Of a stretch of 64,000 nucleotides of DNA, positions 1 through 11,517 are shown in pieces. Both the position numbers and the translations under genes were made by a program. Origin of the DNA: Gyrodactylus bullatarudis (Eukaryota > Platyhelminthes > Monogenea > Gyrodactylidea > Gyrodactylidae). The DNA lies in contig SSNU01000319.1 of the NCBI GenBank assembly GCA_012064415.1, forward strand, positions 62,001 to 126,000, in the 5' to 3' direction. The notes beneath the pieces are model-generated. The model had not been told where the DNA came from and ran no database searches. It saw only the letters and a list, made by a program, of their open reading frames with translations. Positions within the stretch are counted from its first letter, which is position 1, and the number at the start of each line of letters is the position of its first letter.

Positions 1-929
1 GATAAAAACTTTCAAGATTCCTATGAACTAGTCTTGAAAGCAACACTGATTAAAACTCTCAATAACCTATACTATAGATTTCTTTCTTTATTTACATCAT
101 ACTCTGTAAATTTATTTATTTATGAAAATTGTAAATTTGTAAGTGGAGACCTGACAACAAGTTCCTTTTGGAGAAAGCGTCAACTTTGTAATTCTATACT
201 TGTTTAACTTTTCTCTTTGCATACATATTTAAATTTGTAATACACATTTTGTATAACAATCTATCAGCTTTTTCCATCGTTATTCAATAAAACTTGAGGG
301 ACTCATTCCACTACAAATATAGAAATAATCACACCACTCTTTAATGTCTGAATGTTCGTTCCCTTTTTCTGGTATAAAAAATTCTCACCCTCTTTTTTGT
401 GAAAGAAGTATTATTACCATGGTAACTGTCTTTATTGCTGTACGGAGTTGGAAATTCTGTTGTAGCGTTCTCTAATTGAAAGCATTTGGGTAAGGCAGGC
501 TAACCTTTTATTTTTGTTTTAACCTTTTCCATTCAGAGTTGTGAGCAATAGCACCTATCTCATCTCGTTATATACTATGGGATAAGCCTTCCAATTTATC
601 ACTTTTCATCAAGACAATCACGCCTTCTAACGTGCAGAAATTCTCTCTTTGTGTTTTATAAAAAGTTAACCAGATGAATGTGTCATCTATAGATGAAAAG
701 TATAATAACTTTACTCTAATTAACTTATCAAATGATCTGTAACTTTATCTGTTTGTATTAGATTCACAGAAAGCTAGTTAGCGATGAAGTTCAAGATTTA
801 CTAAAATTTCAATATGAAATTTATAAAAATATTCTACACTCATTACTATCAATTAATTATAATTTTCTAACAAAAAAAAATCTGGAAAAAAATTAATAAA
901 ATTGAGACGTTTTCGAACTTTTTAAAGAT

Positions 930-1110
930 TTATATTGATTTAACAATGAGAGGGTGGCCAAATGAAGTTATTAGGATCAAAATTAGACAGGGAAACATAA
1001 TTTGCTGAATGTGATTTAGAGATTTGATAATTTTTTCTAACATGATTTTAAAATCAAATTTGCAAAGGATATTTTTGAAATAAAGAATTTGAAACTTTAT
1101 CCCTACATGA
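930..1110 (+). repeat. MITE-like fragment, family A
   Basis: The stretch around 935-1010 shares its order of words (TTGATTT, GAGGGTGGCCAAA, TTAGGATCA, ATTAGACA) with one arm of the elements near 34190-34485 and 51482-51795. Only one arm is visible here, so this looks like a truncated or diverged copy. Family membership is judged by eye. Confidence 0.45.
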
Positions 1111-2580
1111 TTCAAGCGGATATATTCTTTTATTATTTTTGTGGGAATTTAATGTGAATAATTCTCCAACATGTTAAAGAGCAGTAGTACGTCATATTAC
1201 ACGATACTACATAATTTCATTGCAATAGCAAAACAGACACACATGCAATACTAAATGTCGAAACATAGTGAGATACTATTTAATGAATGAATTTAGTAGT
1301 AATAAATTATCACTGTTATACGTAGTAATTTGTTATTGTCTGTCTAAACTTGATTATAGTCAAGGTTAAAGGTTACTCATAGACTTTGGTGGTGGGAAAA
1401 TAAAACTTCTTCTCATTCCCAAATTCTCTCATTCTATCAGTTTCTGTGGGACAGACCATAATTTTTTACTTGAAAGCATAAAAATTTTACAGAAAAAATA
1501 CTATTAAATGTTGTAGCCTTTTTATTCTCGGGCAACTTTGTTCAGTGACCTTTTATTTTTCTGATTTTTATAATCCTGGGACAGAAAAACAGTTTTGAGT
1601 AGAAATTCACCATTTTTGCTAAAAGCTAAAAATATTCACAATTTCAGACTTGAAAATTGGTTAATTGTTTCGATGATAACTTGAAATTTTTTCTCAAGTA
1701 ACTGTTCACTCTCCAAAAGGAATATGTATCTTTAGGCTATTCAATTTGAGTTTCAAGAGAATAAATAAACTCTTGTAAATTTCTTAAGCAAATACAGACT
1801 CTTTGTCATTCTTTGCTGTATCATTCTTGATGATGGTGAGCCATCAGTCTACCTTGTTCATTCACTCCTTCTCTCTTGATAGGTCAACCAGAGATGTATT
1901 AAAATTGAAGATAAGTGTATCTGAGGGGTGGAGATATGGACCAATTTGTGCTGGAAAAGAATGTTTACTTTTGAAAAAATAAAGAAATGAAACAAAAAAC
2001 ATGAAAAAGTAAATATTAAAATCCAGTTTACCTATTTCTTGAAATACAAAGAAATCCTGGCAACACTATGCAGGATGAATAGAGAGAAAATGATTCTGCA
2101 TTTCTTTTCTGGGAATTCTCAATGGGCAGGAATAATAGTAAAGGTGCCACAGGTGAAATGGGAATTTAACCCTACTTAACAACTCCCCTGTATTGGATGA
2201 TGATGAACCTTATTATTATTGTTTTAGCGCCAAAAGTATAATAAAACAAAATGAACCTAAACAAAACAAAAAACAGGATAAAAGAGTAATAACCCCTTTT
2301 GTTGGGCTTCCTTACAATCCCAATAAACTCCTATGTTGTACAGTGCGAAAGGAAATTTATATTTTCCCGATGATTAATTGATTATCATCATCAGCATCTT
2401 CTATACATCAAATAATTAATCTGCCCCAACCTCTTTTGTTAACTTTCAAACCCCTTTTTTTATATCCCATTCACAAGTCCGCCAAGTTTTACGTTAACTT
2501 TGGAATTGGTAGATGAAAGGAATTCTCCCCTATTATCGGACAAATCAATTAGGCATCTCACCAAAGGATTCTCTGTGTAT

Positions 2581-2642
2581 AACAAAATACTACTGTACCA
2601 CTACTACAGTTTAATAATAGTAGTAGTAAATAGTATTTTGTT
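2581..2642. other. Perfect-ended hairpin, miRNA-precursor-like
   Basis: The segment opens with AACAAAATACTA and closes with TAGTATTTTGTT, and inner CACTACTAC pairs with GTAGTAGT across a loop of about 11 nt. The two arms make a 62-nt foldback with one internal bulge. Length and shape suit a microRNA precursor, but a decayed inverted-repeat transposon would look the same. No expression evidence exists here. Confidence 0.3.
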
Positions 2643-3397
2643 TTTCATTGTGTTTTATTTCTTAATGATTTGCTAGCTTCCTTTGACTTTTTCCTTTTGC
2701 TTTTACTCTCTTAATGTGGGGCTGTGTTTTCTTTTTTATTGAAAGTAGAAGAATTTTCTCGTTTACCTCTTCTTTTGATTCTCTGAGCTGAACGCAGGCC
2801 TGGTTACTGGATGTCCTAGCTCTCTTTTTCCCCTCCAATCGATACAATCTTACTTGCTAATTATATTAAAAGAGATAATTGAAGTGTACTGATTTCATGT
2901 CAGAAAGAAAAAATGTTTTAAATTGATGTACTTGGGCAGAAAGAAGGAGTCAGTGGGGAAATCAAATAGAAATTGATGTTTATCAAACAGTGATCTGATG
3001 ATGCTATAAAATATCGTGTATTATTATTCTCAGTACATTTGACAAATTATTGCTACTTGAATAATTTCATCCAAGAATATAAATACAGTTGCTGAGAATT
3101 TTTACTTATTTTTTCGATCCTCATTTCCCAGCATTACATTTCGAAATAAATCAGTCTCAACTTCAACTAAAATCGAAAGGGCATTTCATTTATTAAGAAA
3201 AACTAATATTCTTTCGAATGAACTACAGTTATGACAATTTAAAGATGACTCGTTTTTAAAAAAATTATGAAAATTTTCAAGAAAATATAATTGAGGTATT
3301 TGCAAAATTAGTCCATAGTACATGCTTTTAATCAGATTTAGTCTATAGAAGCATTCATTTAATCAGATTTAGTCTAAACTTTTCCATACCTGCGTGT

Positions 3398-4308
3398 ATT
3401 TAATTTACACATTTAGTCTATTTTTAATATTTTTTGTTGAGAACATTTAGTTTTAGTATTTAGAATTTAGTCAAAAAAAAATCTTTTATAGTTCAAATCT
3501 AGTATGGTTTTTATTTATAAATATAAAAGTCTCATAATTTCTCTTCGGATTCTTGAACACACCTTTTAAAAGTTGGGTCAGTTTTCATTTTCGATTTGGG
3601 CATATGACATCAAACATGGCTGAGTCAGTGAGTCTGCAAACTCAGCACTCAAAGATATCATTCTTCATCCATTTCATGCTATTTATAAATTTTGCTTGAT
3701 GACTTCCGAAAAGTTTCAAACAAGGTCAACTTTCTAAAACACTGCACTACAAGAATTTTGTCCAAAATTTAACGATTACTTCTTGGCCGCATCAATTGCT
3801 GCTCGAAAGCTTAAAGTTCTGAACGTCAAAAATTAAACTTATTCAATGTTGATTCAGAGGCCAATTCTGATATCATACGTGTTGTGAATCTTGAAAAAGT
3901 GTGGTGTTCATGTGGTTCTATTAGTTTTTCTGGCTTTCTATGTATTCATCTACTTGCAGTCATATTTAATCATACATTCATGCTACTTTTCCAACATAAT
4001 CGCTCAGAACAGCTTATTCAATGAACATTTATGCTTGTGACATTGAATACATTATGCTCTAAAAATTATTGGAATATTCTGTCAGACGTAAAAGAGGAAG
4101 GCCTTCCCTCAAACATCGTAAACAAGGATCCGAAGAGAGATTATCAGACTTTTATATTTATAAATATACTATTTTTGAAAACCATACTAGATTTGAACTA
4201 TAAAAGATTTTTTTTGACTAAATTCTAAATACTAAAACTAAACGTGAACAAATGTAGACTAGTTCTGAACAAAAAATATTAAAAATAGACTAAATGTGTA
4301 AATTAAAT
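3398..4308 (+). mobile_element. Decayed MULE-type DNA transposon
   Basis: Two inverted arms, 3398-3551 and 4128-4308, are near-identical reverse complements. They share long stretches such as ATTTACACATTTAGTC and the inner end TCTCTTCGGAT. Between them, in the plus direction near 3840-4000, a broken frame reads VVNLEKVWCSCG, then about six residues, then FLCIHLLAVIF. The CxC...CxH spacing is the SWIM zinc finger at the C-terminus of Mutator-like transposases. The segment after it, encoding KRGRPSLKHR, matches the basic tail that usually follows. Stops and frame changes show the transposase is dead. Outer boundaries and target duplications are not clear; two direct copies of TTAATCAGATTTAGTCTA lie just left of the left arm. 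Confidence 0.6.
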
Positions 4309-6771
4309 TTTTTATCGAAGATTCGTTAATGACATTAATTTGCTTCAAATTTTCGAAGTGGATAAAATTTTTGACCTTAAATATTGAAAAAGAGGAAATT
4401 TGGATTGAATTTTTTAACAACCTCTATTTTGATATCAATTCTAATAACGATCCCATTTTTCTTCAAAGATATACTCAATGAAGATACAGTATTAAAGATC
4501 TAAATTCCCCTGTGTACTTTTGGTTTAAAATATATCCCTCCGTTGAACTTAACCCTTGATACAACTCCTCTTCCCTTTATTTCAATAAGGTCAGTTTTAC
4601 TTTTTAATTTTTCTTGCAAATTTATTCAACAGGTGCTTTCCAAAGCTACTCTCCATGTACACATGAATACACTACGGTTTTCTGTGCTTCTTATTAGCAA
4701 TACAGCAGAAGAGAATATGATACATAGGCATAAGCGCTTCTTCTATCTAGATGATATCCAAAGGTTTTCATCTCTCTGTATAATAAAGAGGTCATTGAAA
4801 TTGAACTGTTTACTAACGAAAGTGAATGAGAAGCTGAATTTAGGAAGGAAAAATTATTATTGTATTTTTGAAAAAAAACAAAATTTTTATGTACAGGAAA
4901 ATCTCAACTTCCCCTATTGCAATGCACACACACTTTTCCAAATTGATCTTTGTATAACTCTTATAACTCTAATATCTTGCTAGATTTTATTATTTCTCTT
5001 ATTAGTTGATGGATAATGGTTAGAAAGAGGATGGAGAGATCTAGTTCCGGGATCATTAAGAAGGACGGAGGGGGAGGTTGCAATCATTTCATAAGAAAAG
5101 AAAGAGGTTAAGAGTTCCAAATTTCTCCTTCTCCTTAATTGTACACTGTACACATAATCGGGGGAGGGTAAATAAAATTTTTCTTGTTTAAATTTTCCAA
5201 GTCATTAGGGTAGTTGTTTGATCGATGCAGTGAAGTTGAATGGGAAATACTTTTAATTTTACAGTAGGATTATTAGTATTCCATAGTATTATAAACAATA
5301 TGATCCGATAAGGTTTTTTTAATCATTTTTCAAGGATAGAAAATCTTTTTCTTATATACTTATGACTTGATCTGACCTTTTAACAAAACTCTTAATAATT
5401 TTTTTGGAAATAGATTACTCAAATTGTTGCTTTCTCTTCTTACCTAAGTGGCACTCACACTACGTGTATTATTAATTTAATAAGGCTTTTAGTAAATATT
5501 ATTTACACAACCAAACTTTTCAAAGGCTGATCAGACACTTTTGGATAGGATAACCCATCATTTATGAAATATTGATCAGGATTGTAATATCAAGGACACT
5601 ATACTCAGAATAACCAAGTGTCATGAAAAAAAGTGTTTCTCTCGGTTGTTTTTCCCAATTATAGTAGGAAAGTCTGTATACATTTATTTAACATTGAAAA
5701 GGTGCTCAGAAAAAAATGAATAATTCAAAAATCTCTTCTCTATCATAGTCTATATGTATTTTTTCTGCTGTTATTGGTCCTGTATGTAAGAAATGTATTT
5801 TCCTTATCTGATATCGTTATTTATCAAAATGAGAATAACATTTTCAAAAATAAACTGAATAAACAAAAACGTGTCCAACCTATTATGGAGCTTCTCGTCT
5901 CCTTCACCATGGGATTTCTTTGTATCAAACTAGTCAACCGATAATTTCATTTTAAAAAATATCAGAAGTTTTTTCCCTTGTTGAAATATTCATGGGAAAT
6001 TCACTTTTCTTCAATACAATATATACCCTGACTCATTGGAGAAGTTGACTTTTTCTTCCCCTGATGCTAGGAAACGACATTTTCACAGGAAATATGGTAC
6101 GAAAGAATCAGAAAAATGTTTGACAACTTTGCCCAAAATTATTGTGAATCATTTCGTGTTTATTTCCTAGGCAAATTAGCAGCTAAACTGTAGGAAAGAA
6201 AAAAACAAATTGTACCAAAGCAATGCACCCTTCTTGCAGACTCAGCGGGCATCAATAATAATAAACTTGCAAATACAACAATAATAATACGTGTAAGAGG
6301 TTGTATTTTGCTATTAACCCCATCATCAAAAGATTTGTTAGTCTTTTTCAACATGTTTACAGTACAGTGCCCTACAACAGAGGACTAGTATGCATCATCC
6401 AGGGAGAAACGTGCTAATTCTACCAGGAAGTCATACTGCAATGATGAATTCATTAAAAATTTCTTCATTATCATGAATTCTGATGATGTTGACTCAACCT
6501 GTTCCCTTTCTACAGAATGTGGGTGTTCATTAGAGAATAAGGCTGGCTGTGTGTATAGAACGAAAACAGAAATTAATCAAATTGACACCAGGAAGAAGGT
6601 TAGCTTTCACTTGATGCTCTCTTTCTCTCGTAATTTAGCTGTATAAAAGAAATTGATTGTTAAGAAGTCACATACAGCACAGAACTACAGCATAAATCTA
6701 CATTTGATAAATAAAATGACTGATATATTTTTTTCAATGAAAATCAATTCCTTTCCAATTGTCAAATTCTG

Positions 6772-6796
6772 GTGTGTGTGTGTGTGTTTGTGTGTA
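6772..6796. repeat. GT microsatellite
   Basis: A short run of GT dinucleotides interrupted by one TTTG. No gene is associated with it. Confidence 0.7.
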
Positions 6797-7267
6797 AAAT
6801 GGTGTTTTACTTACAGATAAAAAATAAAAACTTAGGTTATTTTCTCCACAATTGAATCACCAATAAAAGTACAAATGAATTACCCTATATTGAATTTCTC
6901 TCTCTATAAAAAAACATTTGGGTGAATATTAAATCACTTAATATATATTAAGCAATCAAGGATAACAAATTTGTTTGTTTATACAATTCGAAAGAATTTT
7001 TTATTCCTTCTACTAATACACATTGGAATAAAGGAGAAAAAACCACATTACACGATTGGCCTATTAATTTATTATTTTATTCTTCACATAAGGAAGTCCT
7101 AGATAGTTTAATGCACGATACACTGTGTACAAGAATTGATTTATAAATAAAGAAAAAAAAATTTACGATCATGGGTTAAAGAAAGAATTTATGTACAAAA
7201 TAATTTTCCTGTACATTATAAACATAAAAAATAAAGTTTCTCATAAGTACTTGTAAGTAGATTTGTG

Positions 7268-7765
7268 TTAAATTTTAAGCTTTTGCTCTAAGCTAGAAAT
7301 CAAATTTTCCACCTCTGGTTTGCGAGACAATTTGAGTTTTTGATCATTATTGAGAATTTGGCCATTATTCTTCTTAATCTCAATTCCAATAATTTGTCTT
7401 AATCTTTTGCGTTCAGTTCGTAGTTTGTGATTTGGATCCTCACTAATCACAGGATCTGGTTTATCTAATTTCTCTGGAGCCTTATCAAATTTAACTTTGT
7501 TTTTCTTCTTAGACTTTTTCTCATTAGTCGATTTTTCTTCTAGTTTCTCAGGTGGCACGAGGTATTCGAATAGATTTACTTTAGGTTTATCTGCAGTTTT
7601 CCTACCCGGAGCCCGATATAATTTCTGTTCTTCTGGTGGTATATAACCCTCCTTCACTCTGATTGCTGGTCTTATGGAACCATCGGGTCTTCTTGACTCT
7701 GGAATATAGAAATGCCCATCATCACCTTTAACAACACCTTGTCTATTCATTTTATCAATTTGCAA
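7268..7765 (-). CDS. PYM1: Partner of Y14 and mago (PYM)
   Basis: Encodes 165 residues in one exon. The N-terminus carries the PYM signature that binds the Mago-Y14 heterodimer: GHFYIPESRRPDGSIRPAIR followed by VKEGYIPPEEQKLYRAPG. The rest is lysine-rich, and the C-terminal third is helical, as in PYM proteins that contact the 40S ribosome. PYM removes exon junction complexes from spliced mRNA in the cytoplasm during translation. The frame allows a start five codons upstream of MNRQGVVKGDD; the internal Met fits the family better. It is slightly shorter than human PYM1 (about 204 aa). The identification rests on the N-terminal motif, which is highly specific. Confidence 0.88.
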   Translation of the reverse strand: MQIDKMNRQGVVKGDDGHFYIPESRRPDGSIRPAIRVKEGYIPPEEQKLYRAPGRKTADKPKVNLFEYLVPPEKLEEKSTNEKKSKKKNKVKFDKAPEKLDKPDPVISEDPNHKLRTERKRLRQIIGIEIKKNNGQILNNDQKLKLSRKPEVENLISSLEQKLKI

Positions 7766-7984
7766 TTTTTAATATTAATAATAATTTATTAGATAGATTA
7801 AATTTATAAATTATAATTTATAAAAAAAATTGAAATAACTACACAGCAGAACAAAATCTAATTTTGAAGTTCAGAAAAAAGTTGAGATTTTAATTGTATT
7901 TTATGAATCGAAAATGATTTTCCGAAAATCATTATAACTAAATTACAATTGGAACGATAATGTTGCCGAACCTCATCAAGTATA

Positions 7985-8442
7985 TTATTATTACTAGAGT
8001 CCAAACTCATAAGGAAGATAGGAGAACGAACGAATAATAAGTGATAAACGTTTTATTTCGCCGGGTCTCTTCAGACTTAATCCCGGGCTCTCGTTATATA
8101 CTGTTACATTGCAAATTTTTCTGCTCTTCCATTGGATAAAAAAGGGAACTCAANNNNNNNNNNNNNNNNNNNNNNNNNNNNNNNNNNNNNNNNNNNNNNN
8201 NNNNNNNNNNNNNNNNNNNNNNNNNNNNNNNNNNNNNNNNNNNNNNNNNNNNNNNNNNNNNNNNNCCCCCTCCTTGAGTTCCCTTTTTTATCCAATGGAA
8301 GAGCAGAAAAATTTGCAATGTAACAGTATATAACGAGAGCCCGGGATTAAGTCTGAAGAGACCCGGCGAAATAAAACGTTTATCACTTATTATTCGTTCG
8401 TTCTCCTATCTTCCTTATGAGTTTGGACTCTAGTAATAATAA
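7985..8442. repeat. Long palindrome of LTR-like arms around an assembly gap
   Basis: Bases 7985-8153 and 8274-8442 are exact reverse complements of each other, about 169 bp per arm, separated by 112 Ns and a short C-rich stretch. Read in the plus direction the right arm has a TATATAA box (about 8327), then GAGAGCCCGGG, then GAAATAAAACG. That order is typical of a U3-R boundary and polyadenylation signal in an LTR. A diverged copy lies near 23877-23941. The arms may be two inverted solo LTRs, a foldback element or an assembly artefact at the gap. Open frames crossing the gap are not genes. Confidence 0.6.
8154..8265. other. Assembly gap (112 Ns)
   Basis: A run of unknown bases sits exactly at the centre of the palindrome. 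Assemblers often fail at perfect inverted repeats, so the true length of the gap is unknown. Confidence 0.99.
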
Positions 8443-8799
8443 ATTACAATTGTTTTCCGTGATGAACGGTTCAGTATGGCATTCTTGATAAAATTGTTCA
8501 AATCTATATTGTGTTGTTTAGTTTACTGAGCTGTATTTTTATTCAAGTTTTCACATTAGCACTTATTTAACTATAACCTAATAAGACACGCCTTAATAAT
8601 AATTCCATTTCGTATGGGAATTGCGACTAGTTCGGCATAGGACTATTAATTGGCATCCCAAGAATTTTTTTGTACCAATACAATGTATTTTTTTAATTTT
8701 ATTGACACGTGTAATAGTTTATCACGTTTAAAATGTAAATGTGGTAATTGAACTATAATTTAATAAAACGTGGAAATGAATATTTACAAAATATATGAA

Positions 8800-10065
8800 T
8801 TAAAGTTCATCAAGAGGAATTTCATCGTCAACAGGTTGTTTAGCGTCTTTTCCGTCCCACTTTTCGACGTTCATAAGAGTTGGCATATTTTTCAAATCAA
8901 ATAAGGCGATGGAACGACTTCCAAGAGAAACGTCTCGTAAAAATTCATGTAATCCATCATCACTGAATGAACCCCTAAGAGGAGCATACTTTTGTTTTTT
9001 CAAATTAATCACAGCCATTGCTGGGTAACCAAAACCACCAATATTAAGAGCTTCTTCTAGTTGTTGTTGCTGCATAGAAGAGGTCCAAAGATATGCCCAA
9101 TGGTTGGCTTTGTATTTTTCACTGACTTTTTCAAGCATTTTAATATAGTTATTTCTACATTTAGACTGACAGTCAAGAAGATCAGGTAGAACTGAAACGA
9201 TGCATAGTTGCATGTCTTTGCAAGTTTCATCAAATACTTTTTGGCTAGTTAATTCAATTGGTTTTGGTGCAGGTTTGTTAGAAGCAGCTAGGTTTTTCAT
9301 AAAAGTGACGATATCACTAGCAGTTCTGCCTCCCTCATAAGGCTCGGGTTCTCTTTTGCCAGGAGAGAAGTATACGACAGTAGGATAGCCTTGGACATTA
9401 TATTTAGCCGCCAGATTTTGGTGAACTGTGGCATCAACAGCTCCGAGCTTGACTAGATTACCCAATTGCTTTGCAGCGGATTCATATTCAGGCTTAAGAC
9501 GTTTACAGTGTCCGCACCATGGGGCGAAAAATTCGACCATCCAAGTTTCCCCATTGAATACGAGTTTATCAAAATTGGATTCTGTTAGTTCAATGACTTT
9601 ACCCTCAGAGCCACTACTATTATCATTAGAGTTACTACTGGAATCCTGTTTTGGATTTAATCGTTTTCTCGCTAATTTAGCCATCTTATCCATAACGTGG
9701 TTGACGATTGCTTCAGCAGTTCTTCCGCTTTCGTATTTTACTGGCTGCATTTTGTTTGAACCAAAAATTTTGATAGTCGGGAAACCTTGGATACCATATT
9801 CAGAGCATAAACTTTTTTCATTATCACAATCTATAACGCCAACTTTCACAAGCCCCTTTAGAGCAGTAGCTGCTTTTTTCATTTCGGGAGCTAACTGCTT
9901 GCAGTGTCCACACCAAGGAGCATAAAATTCGACGATCCAAATACCATCATCACCAATAACTTTGTTTTTAAAGTTGCTTGAGTTTAGTACAACAACATCA
10001 TCAGAGCTTTCATAAAGGGCTCGAACTAATGAAATTGCAGAAAGTAATGCTAGTATCAGACGCAT
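8800..10065 (-). CDS. PDIA6: Protein disulfide isomerase A6 (P5)
   Basis: An intronless 421-residue ER thiol oxidoreductase. A signal peptide (about residues 1-17, ending near SLVRALYESS) precedes two thioredoxin domains, each with the active site WCGHCK (about residues 51-56 and 182-187). A redox-inactive b-type domain follows and the acidic C-terminus ends in PLDEL, a KDEL-like retrieval signal. The domain order a-a-b and length match PDIA6, which has its two active domains side by side at the N-terminus. It catalyses disulfide formation and rearrangement in the ER lumen and attenuates unfolded-protein sensors in animals. Its start lies 159 bp from that of the UXS gene on the other strand, so the two probably share a promoter. 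Confidence 0.95.
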   Translation of the reverse strand: MRLILALLSAISLVRALYESSDDVVVLNSSNFKNKVIGDDGIWIVEFYAPWCGHCKQLAPEMKKAATALKGLVKVGVIDCDNEKSLCSEYGIQGFPTIKIFGSNKMQPVKYESGRTAEAIVNHVMDKMAKLARKRLNPKQDSSSNSNDNSSGSEGKVIELTESNFDKLVFNGETWMVEFFAPWCGHCKRLKPEYESAAKQLGNLVKLGAVDATVHQNLAAKYNVQGYPTVVYFSPGKREPEPYEGGRTASDIVTFMKNLAASNKPAPKPIELTSQKVFDETCKDMQLCIVSVLPDLLDCQSKCRNNYIKMLEKVSEKYKANHWAYLWTSSMQQQQLEEALNIGGFGYPAMAVINLKKQKYAPLRGSFSDDGLHEFLRDVSLGSRSIALFDLKNMPTLMNVEKWDGKDAKQPVDDEIPLDEL

Positions 10066-10224
10066 ACTTTGGAAAATAGTTGAATTGTTTCACTGGTGAG
10101 TGTAATTACTATTGTCACAATATCATTGGTTGAACACATTAAAACGCGTGTTTGAATAAAATATTTTTTCGCTCTTAGGTCAATTGGCACATTTAAACGG
10201 GTTTCAAAATTTTTTTAATGTAGA

Positions 10225-11395
10225 ATGAATTTCGGCCCCTTGACTCTTTTGCTAGTTTTGGTCATTGTATTGGGTAAGTTTCAATAAATTTACTTTTAAG
10301 CTTTCTTCAAGCTATTCCCGTTCCAAGACACACAGCTTGTACAACCCTCTAAGCATTTCGATCATATAAAAAAAAGGGTATTAGTGGCCGGCGGAGCCGG
10401 ATTTGTTGGATCTAATTTAGTTCGAGAACTACTTAAAGACAATAGTACTTATGTATGTGTGATTGACAATCTATCCTCGGGGCAACTTGATAATTTAAAA
10501 GAATTCTTTAATAATTCAAATTTTAAGTTTCTCAGAACTGATGTTCGTTTTAGCATTGAACAAAACTTTGATGAGATATTTCACCTTGCTTCTCTTGCCT
10601 CGCCTCAAGATTTTACATTGAAAAGAATCGAAACATTTGAGGCCAACTTTGAAGGAGCAAAAACTCTTCTGAACCTGGCTCATGGCTTCAAGTCAAAAAT
10701 TCTCTTTTCCTCCAGCTCTGAAGTTTATGGTAATCCTATTAAAAACCCTCAAGCAGAAAACTATACTGGCAATGTTAACCCTGTTGGTTTACGATCAAGT
10801 TATGATGAGGCAAAAAGAGCTACTGAATCCTTATTTGAGGCCTATCGAGTTCAAAAAAATGCATCAACCTATATCGTTCGCATCTTCAACACCTATGGTC
10901 CTGGAATGTCTTTAATTGATGGACGTCTAGTCAATTCCGTCATTTCTAAAGCTCTTAAGAATGAGACTATTACAATATATGGCGACGGAAATCAAACACG
11001 ATCTCTAATGTACATTGATGATCTTATTAGAGGACTAATTCTTACAATTAACTCAGATTTTCACCAGCCAATCAATCTTGGAAATCCTCAAGAGCTAACT
11101 GTGAATCAAATCGTAGATAAAATCATCAAGGCTACAAGTAAGTCCTTGAAGTTTTAGTTTTTTCATTCATCATAAAAATATGGTTTCGTTAACAGATTCT
11201 TCAAGTAAAATTATTCATGATGAGCCTCGAGTTGACGATCCTTTGATAAGAAGACCTGATGTTAGCCTTGCCAAGTCAGTCTTGAATTGGGAACCTACAG
11301 TTTCTTTCGACGAAGGAATCCATAAAACGGTAGAATATTTCAAGAATCTCGATGAATTTCAAGAAACTCCACGTGAAAAACTAGTACTGTTTTGA
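10225..11395 (+). CDS. UXS1: UDP-glucuronic acid decarboxylase
   Basis: Three exons, 10225-10273, 10328-11137 and 11196-11395 (introns 54 and 58 nt), give 352 residues. The first exon encodes a hydrophobic signal-anchor segment (FGPLTLLLVLVIVLG), as expected for a Golgi type II membrane protein. The second opens with the Rossmann motif GGAGFVGSN, and the short-chain dehydrogenase catalytic pair is in SSYDEAKR (Tyr-x3-Lys). The enzyme converts UDP-glucuronate to UDP-xylose, the primer sugar for proteoglycan chains. The C-terminal exon keeps the family pattern RRPDVSLAKSVLNWEP. I chose the acceptor at 10327 because it keeps frame with the phase-1 donor; a nearby AG at 10335 would break it. Confidence 0.92.
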
Positions 11396-11517
11396 ATATC
11401 TGTACATAATTTTTACTTATTTATACTCCAATCCTAATATAATCCTTTATTATTATTAAGCCGATTAAAGAATTCTCTCTAGGATATTGGTTTTTCTTTA
11501 ATACAGTACTTGGTCAA

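Larger units (their letters stand above)
1..7267. other. Gene-poor AT-rich region
   Basis: No open reading frame here resembles a known host gene, and codons on both strands are interrupted often. The longest frame (4543-4983, +) has low-complexity composition and no recognisable domain, so I treat it as chance. Contents that can be named are a MITE-like fragment near 930-1110, a 62-nt hairpin at 2581-2642, a decayed MULE transposon at about 3398-4308, and a short GT dinucleotide run near 6772-6796. The last 250 bp before 7267 is probably the 3' flank of the PYM gene. Confidence 0.6.

Noticed and set aside
4543..4983. 146-residue open frame on the plus strand
   Set aside because: Low-complexity composition, no signal peptide, domain or splice support, and it lies in a repeat-rich gene desert.
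8094..8333. Open frames crossing the gap on both strands
   Set aside because: They exist only because Ns are read as open codons; the mirror-image frames come from the palindrome.
9428..9925. 165-residue frame opposite PDIA6
   Set aside because: It is an antisense shadow of the conserved PDIA6 coding sequence.
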